64,000 nt of DNA from Niebla homalea (Eukaryota; Ascomycota; Lecanoromycetes; Lecanorales; Ramalinaceae). The notes beneath the pieces are model-generated. The model was not told the origin of the DNA. It searched no databases and saw only the letters and a program-made list of their open reading frames with translations. Position 1 is the stretch's first letter, and the number at the start of each line of letters is the position of its first letter. Location: positions 124,001 to 188,000 of the forward strand of contig JAHGAU010000010.1 of assembly GCA_019925105.1 (NCBI GenBank), in the 5' to 3' direction. This document shows positions 58,780 to 64,000 of the stretch, one piece after another. Made by a program: the position numbers and the translations under genes.

Positions 58780-60067
58780 ATGTCGGCCAAACCATTCAAG
58801 GTAAATCACTGCTTGAAACTCGCCCATAAGTGGATTTCCCAAGCTAAGGATTTACCCTAGGTCGATATCCCCAATGCTGAGCTTGACCTTTTGTCAAAAA
58901 AGCTTGCTCTCACGCGACTGCCTACCACCCTCAGCAATGCACAATGGCCCGAGACAAACGGCGTCACCATTCAGAAGATGGCAGATATAATGGAATTTTG
59001 GCGTACCACTTATAGCTGGCGCGATGAGGAAGCCAAAATCAATGCCTCTCTTCCCCAATTCACCGCCATCATCTCAGTCAAAGACTTTGGCCCTTTGAAC
59101 ATCCACTTCGTCCATTCAAAAGCCTCAACCACAGACTCGAAATCTGCAATTCCTCTTCTCTTCATACATGGTTGGCCTGGTTCCTTCATCGAGGTCATGA
59201 AAATACTTCCAAGTCTGAATGAGAAAGGGTTCGATGTTGTTGCTCCAAGCTTGCCAGGATATGGCTTCTCGAGTTACCCAGACAAGGCCGGCTTCAAGCA
59301 TGACCATCACGCTGAGGTGTTTCACAAGCTCATGCATGACGTTCTTGGCTACAAGAACGGATACGTAGTCCAGGGCGGTGACTGGGGCCATTACATCGCG
59401 CGCTGCATAGCCATTCTATATCCCGAGCACTGCCGTGCCGTGCATCTGAACATGGTAAGGAAGCCCAGGCTCTTCTTCAAGATACAGCCCACTATGTTCA
59501 CCCCTCATGCAAGTCTAACGAGAACAGCTCGTTATGCCGGAACCTCCGGACCTGAATCCCAAACTGGAGTATACCCCTTTTGAACAGCTCCTCCTAGAGC
59601 GCGCCGACTGGTTCCGCGATACACAATGCGCATACGGTAACATTCAGTCGACCAAACCCCTAACCCTAGCCATAGGTCTTCACGACTCGCCCGTTGGCAT
59701 GCTCGCCTGGATGGCCGATAAACTCTTCTGTTGGACAGATAACTACCCCTGGACGCCCACGGAAATCATCACCTGGACATTACTGCATTACTTTCCGGGC
59801 CCCGCCACTGGCTTTGACATGTACAGACAGCAACCTGGGAACGAATGTCTGGAAGACGGATTGGCGGCGCGGAAGTATTGTGGGGTGCCCACAGCTGTCA
59901 GCGCGTTTCCCAAGGAGCTAGAGGTGAGGCCGGCGAGCTGGTGCAAGAAGCGCGTGAATCTGGCGCAGTGGGCCGGACATGAGGATGGAGGGGGCCATTT
60001 CGCATCGTGGGAGAGGCCAAAAGTGTTGGCGGACGAAATGGTGGAGTTTTATCGAGCGGTGTGGTGA
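58780..60067 (+). CDS. Epoxide hydrolase, EHN type (microsomal-like)
   Basis: Exons 58780-58800, 58861-59454 and 59528-60067 encode 384 residues. The N-terminal EHN domain (VDIPNAELDLLSKKLALTRL, IMEFWRTTYSWRDEEAKIN) precedes an alpha/beta-hydrolase fold with the oxyanion HGWPG (110-114), nucleophile Asp181 in QGGDWGHYIA, and catalytic His362 in GGHFASWERP. The lid region contains YGNIQSTKPLTLAIGLHDSP, typical of the family. The reaction is epoxide plus water to a trans-diol. It has no clear N-terminal membrane anchor, unlike animal microsomal EH, so it is probably cytosolic. Exon 1 is only seven codons. Placed right after the P450, it may hydrolyse epoxides made by that enzyme or take part in detoxification. 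Confidence 0.93.
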
Positions 60068-60626
60068 CAGTGATTGCGCCGTTATTGTTCAAGGTCAGGG
60101 CGGGGTGTACATTGCGGCATCTTCGAACGAAGAAGCAGTTCGTCCTCGTATGCTAACACTTGGTCATCGGATTCGAATCAAGGCGCAACAGACGTCACTT
60201 GAGTGGATGCAATTGGGACATTTAAGACCGCAATTCCGCAACTTACGTTTTTCGTCCTTTGAAAAAGATTCAGCGCAGCAAGACGCACTTGCGACTCCCA
60301 GCCCTTGAACTTGAAAACTCATTCACTGTGATGTTGCAGATCTCGCATGCGCCTCAGCGACGCAACTATCTCTCCCCAAGTGAGACCACTATTTCAACCA
60401 ATGTCTCTTTCTCCGCCTTGCCGTCTGCCGCGCTCCACCCATCCGCGAGTCAATAGGGGGCAGGGTTGCATATATGCCATGCGATCGCTGCAAGGATACA
60501 TTCTTCCAATCATCCAGGATCCAAGCTCTGAACGCTACTGCACCACTGACCTCCCCACTCTCCGTCCGCTGACATTTTCTGGACGCCCACGCCCATATAG
60601 ATCCTCCACCCTCACAGCATACAGCC
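60068..60626. other. Intergenic, promoter of the small secreted protein gene
   Basis: About 560 bases, no supported gene. The last 100 bases are pyrimidine- and CA-rich, as in fungal leaders. Confidence 0.4.
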
Positions 60627-61499
60627 ATGCGCCTCCCTCCACCCCCTCCTTCTCTCCCCCTCTTCCTCCTCCTGCTCCTCAGCATCCTCCCCCAACCAAC
60701 GCTCTCCCACCCGCTTAACCCCCCATCCTCCACCACCATTACCCCCGTGGTGGGCCCCAACCTCACCGATCCCACCATACCAGTCTCCTCCGGTCCCCCC
60801 ACCACCCCATCCTACCTCCTCAACATCACGCCGATCCCAGGCGAAGGCAGCATCGGCCGCACGCTCTTCACCCTCTTCGTCTCCTCCCTGCTGCCGGAAG
60901 TCGAGGGCGTGATAGCGCGACCGGCAGGGCGGGGCGCGCTCACACCACTGGACCACGATCCGTGGGAGGTGAGGCGCCGGGGTGTGCGGTTGCGGCTCGA
61001 GAGCGTGCCGTACTCCTCCCCCTCCTCCTCCGTTTCCACCATTTCCTCGGAGGGGGGCGCCGGCATGGGGAATGTCACATTGGCCCCCACGACGAATGGA
61101 GGAGCGAGTAGTGTGGTGCAGACCGCAAAGATGCTGCTGCTGCGCCGGAAACGGGGCAGCCTCGGCCCTTCCTCTTCTTCTTCTTCTTTCCCCACCACCA
61201 CCAGCACCATCACGTCGTTGTTGGAACGGAGATTGCTGACGCGGCCGCAGCAATCGCAACCGCAACGGAAAAGGGAAGCAGCGGCAGCGGCAGCGAATCC
61301 GGTCGACTACCTGGATTACGGCCTCCTCCACTACCTCATCACGGAACTCCGGGATCGGGGCCGCGACGGGGGGTGGAATTACGGGGCGTGTGAGGTGGAG
61401 GTCAGTGTGCTGGAAGAGGATGGGGCGGTCGATGTGGTAGCGAAGGGGGCTGGATCGGAAGATCTGGGGGAGGTGGGGGTGGGATATGATGTGAGGTGA
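60627..61499 (+). CDS. Small secreted protein, single-domain relative of the giant repeat protein
   Basis: A 290-residue intronless frame. The signal peptide is clear (LPLFLLLLLSILPQPTLS, about residues 10-27). After a Thr/Pro-rich stretch, YLLNITPIPGEGSIGRTLF and TLFVSSLLPEVEG match the first half of the giant protein's unit (L.ITP....I.R..L..L...I). Then RGVRLRLESV matches the L.L.L.R strand. A low-complexity Ser/Thr/Arg insertion of about 100 residues follows, containing LLLRRKRGS and PQRKREAAA. LDYGLLHYLITEL then matches WTYGML.Y...ELL, and ACEVEVSVLEEDGAVDVVAKG matches the ESS.QV....G...A.G strand. The match is by pattern, not by computed alignment. The dibasic RKR/KR sites could allow Kex2 cleavage into two chains. 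The family is unknown. Confidence 0.72.
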   Translation: MRLPPPPPSLPLFLLLLLSILPQPTLSHPLNPPSSTTITPVVGPNLTDPTIPVSSGPPTTPSYLLNITPIPGEGSIGRTLFTLFVSSLLPEVEGVIARPAGRGALTPLDHDPWEVRRRGVRLRLESVPYSSPSSSVSTISSEGGAGMGNVTLAPTTNGGASSVVQTAKMLLLRRKRGSLGPSSSSSSFPTTTSTITSLLERRLLTRPQQSQPQRKREAAAAAANPVDYLDYGLLHYLITELRDRGRDGGWNYGACEVEVSVLEEDGAVDVVAKGAGSEDLGEVGVGYDVR

Positions 61500-64000
61500 G
61501 GTGATGTGACGTTGATGTGAGGGGTTTAGGGGTTAATGGGAACGAAAGGGTATGGAGGACTTGCCGGGGGTGGGTTTTGAGGGGAGAGGAGGAGGATGGT
61601 TGGGGGGGAGGGGGGAACGGTAGTGAAGGGACCTGTGAGATGTGCCTACCATAGCCAAAGGATGCAATTGTCACTGCACCAGATAATCCTGCTTTATCCC
61701 ATCCCATCTCTGTGCGTCTGAAGGAATGAAATTCTGCGGTTGGTCTCATTGAGCCCTTCTCAGCACAATCCTACTCACATTTTCCGCTCGTGTTCAGAGC
61801 CAAGGTCTGGGATGACCGTACTACACCATCATCTCATCAAAAAAAAGTACCGAAGCAGCATTGCCCAAAAAAAATATTTCACGAAAATGGTTTTCGCGTG
61901 GGTAGATAATCCCGTTCACAGGGATTGCACCAACTCACTCACCCTTCCTATCCGACACCCACCTATTGGCAAATCCACCGGATTTCATCCATCTCTCTTA
62001 CCCTTCACTACCCACCCACTCTTCCACACACACACACACAACCCCCCAAATGCAACCCCAACCCGTAGAAACCCTCCTACCATCATCTCACCACCCCTTC
62101 ATGGAGCATGGAAGCAACCCCACCTACCCTCATCGCCACAACCATCTCGATCGATCTGAACTTTGAGCAATGCAGGCAGGCAGACAGGTCATAGTACCCC
62201 CACCAGCAGCACCAGCAGCAGCAGGTAGGGTCTATCATACCCAACAAACTATCTCATTGACGCTCATGAGAAGCCAGCGGATTCTTGGGGTCTCTTCTTG
62301 AGTGAGTAAGTAAGTGCGGGGTTGGGGAGGTGTGGTGGTGTGTGTTTGATATAGGGGGTGATGGTGATGGATGGATGGGGAGGGGAGTGGGGGTACGTGC
62401 GGAATGTGTGGGGTGTTGTTTTGGGAGGAGGGGGTGGAGAGGAGGGGAGGGGTGAGGAGTCTGTGAAGGGAGGGGAGGGGGACGGAGAGGAGGTCTGTGA
62501 ATTTGAGGAGTCGGGGAGGAGGATATGGGTGGCAGAGTGTATGTAGGATTCTGGACAAGGACAGCTTTGTCATGGAAAGGATCTAAAAGGTAAAGAAGAA
62601 ATGGCAGGAATCACCACGCTTTTGGTGGGGATGCGAGAATGAATTCACTTGGGACAATTTCTAGAGGAAGGACTAGAAGACGGGTAGTCCAATATGATCG
62701 TTTCGTTGATTGTTGTTTGATAGGATTTCAGACGGCGTTTTCCTGCGTTGCATTTGATCGATATTCCAGTATAGGCAGTAGTAGATCCCAAAGGCATTCT
62801 ATCCAACATCGACATTACTGTCTCGGAAGTCTTGTATCGTGCAAAAGAACATAATATTGCCTCCATGTATCCATCCGAAAGGAACAATATCAACTCCAGA
62901 TTCATTAAGGTCTGAATAAAGCCTAGAGACCTTCCACCTGATTTCAACAATATATCAGGGGTTCTCTATCCCATCAAGCAATGCCCACTCCACGTTTGAC
63001 CTAGGTTCAGCAATGCTTGATACGACTTCCACCTTAATGTCCTTCTGCTCATCGTAGAAATCCTGCGGTGTATTTTCTGGCTCCACTAGTGCATCACCAT
63101 CCACATAGCCACCGTGGGAGATCCAGATCTAATAAATCGCTTCAGGGATCCATGTTTCGATCCTTCCAGGCGGAATTTCGGACGTCTTCCCATTTAATCT
63201 TGGCCTTTTCGCAGGGGAACCTGGTTACCTGGCTTGTCCGCACTCTGGGCTGGTGAGGTCTGGCCCGCGGTGTGCAATACTTCTTCCCATAGAGAGTGGA
63301 TGTCCGATCAGAAGATGTCTTTGGTATGCGTTGGAAAATTGTATCAAATAGGTTGTATGCGTATCCAGATTGGACAACATGAGCACCAACATGACCGGCA
63401 TCCATTCGTAATTGCTTCATGAAATATGGTACCTGCATGACTGATCTGATGTGGATAATGTCATTTCCCAAAGATCACGCGCTGGCATACACAATGTGCA
63501 AAGAGTTTCGTTGCCCTCCCCTCTTTTCCCCCCCCGCCGGGGATTCCGAAGCTCATCTGGATGCAGGAAGTTACATTGAAAGGAGGCCTTACGCAAACAG
63601 TTCATCTAGAGGGGTATACAAAGTAGCTCCTAGCCCGCAAGGAGTGAGAGGAACAAACAGCTGTGTTAACTCACCGGTACATCCCTCCTTCCCTCCCCTC
63701 CCCTCCACAACTTTAAAACTCGCCGGTAGGGCGCACACACCCTTTCTGCCGTGCCGCCTGGGTCCTTTTAGCTTTGCTTTGTTTTCTTTTTTTTTTTCTC
63801 TCCGTTGGTGAATTCAATGCTCGATATCTCATCTCCCCCCAAATTGGCGACTTTGTATGAGAATGGGCGCTCGTACGGATGGAGGACTCGGTTTCGACTA
63901 TCTTGGAAGACGCGGATGATTTGATCTGGCACCATCGAGATGGATATAGGGTAATCGTTTCTTGGTGTGATGTTGTGCACCTCCAATATTATCTGAATTA
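61500..64000. other. Right-edge stretch, no supported gene
   Basis: Simple sequence dominates the first kilobase: G-rich runs at 61580-61620, CA repeats near 62025-62040, CAG-like triplets near 62200-62222 and a G-rich block at 62340-62530. Frames are short and overlap on both strands without domains. The region after 63700 has a T-run near 63790-63797 and may be the promoter of a gene beyond the edge. Confidence 0.4.

Noticed and set aside
60612..61331. 239-codon minus-strand frame over the small secreted protein
   Set aside because: Gly/Arg-rich shadow. The plus strand has a signal peptide and repeat-family blocks.

Overview
The window is nuclear DNA of a filamentous ascomycete (Pezizomycotina). 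The evidence is short introns of about 45-70 bases with CTAAC/CTGAC-type branch sites, a CreA carbon catabolite repressor, an alpha-aminoadipate-type homocitrate synthase, a DUF6536 protein and other fungus-specific families. Codon bias and the serine/threonine/proline-rich protein style suggest Dothideomycetes, but that is only an impression. I read gene models by eye from open frames, splice signals and family motifs; no alignment was run.

Layout. 0-7.5 kb: a decayed fungal transcription-factor-like gene at the left edge, a Nudix hydrolase, an mARC-like MOSC protein, ribosomal protein eL42, and a five-exon Rad51-paralogue gene divergent from eL42. 7.5-8 kb: a short inverted-repeat element flanked by TA. 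8-16 kb: a long leader region and creA, then simple-sequence DNA. 16-21 kb: a small SMP/LEA-like hydrophilin gene, a DUF6536 membrane protein gene with one in-frame TGA, and an intron-containing tRNA-Leu(CAA). 21-28.3 kb: a gene-poor stretch with unassigned or decayed frames and a second TA-flanked inverted-repeat element. 28.5-33 kb: a CHIP-like TPR/U-box ubiquitin ligase, an acyl-CoA-binding protein and a type II membrane glycosyltransferase-like protein. 33-39.4 kb: an alpha/beta-hydrolase remnant and two tandem paralogous multi-pass membrane proteins. 39.4-43.2 kb: no supported gene. 43.2-46.5 kb: a divergent pair, a triosephosphate-isomerase paralogue and homocitrate synthase. 46.9-61.5 kb: the most unusual part. 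It holds a giant secreted-type protein of about 2,070 residues built from 12 copies of an unrecognised domain marked by W-T-Y-G-M-L, a Kelch-repeat single-pass membrane protein, a cytochrome P450, an epoxide hydrolase, and a small secreted protein that looks like a one-domain relative of the giant repeat protein. 61.5-64 kb: no supported gene.

How the genes may work together. Most genes are housekeeping and independent. Two groupings stand out. The P450 and epoxide hydrolase are adjacent and co-oriented, as expected for an oxidise-then-hydrolyse step on an alkene or arene. The giant repeat protein and the single-domain protein share one repeat architecture. The giant protein has Ser/Thr/Asn-rich linkers, several with a dibasic KR or RR pair preceded by a recurring S-R-S-L-E-T-like motif. 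A secreted precursor cut by a Kex2-type protease into separate domains, or a heavily glycosylated cell-surface array, are the two readings I favour. This is the best candidate for an undescribed system here.
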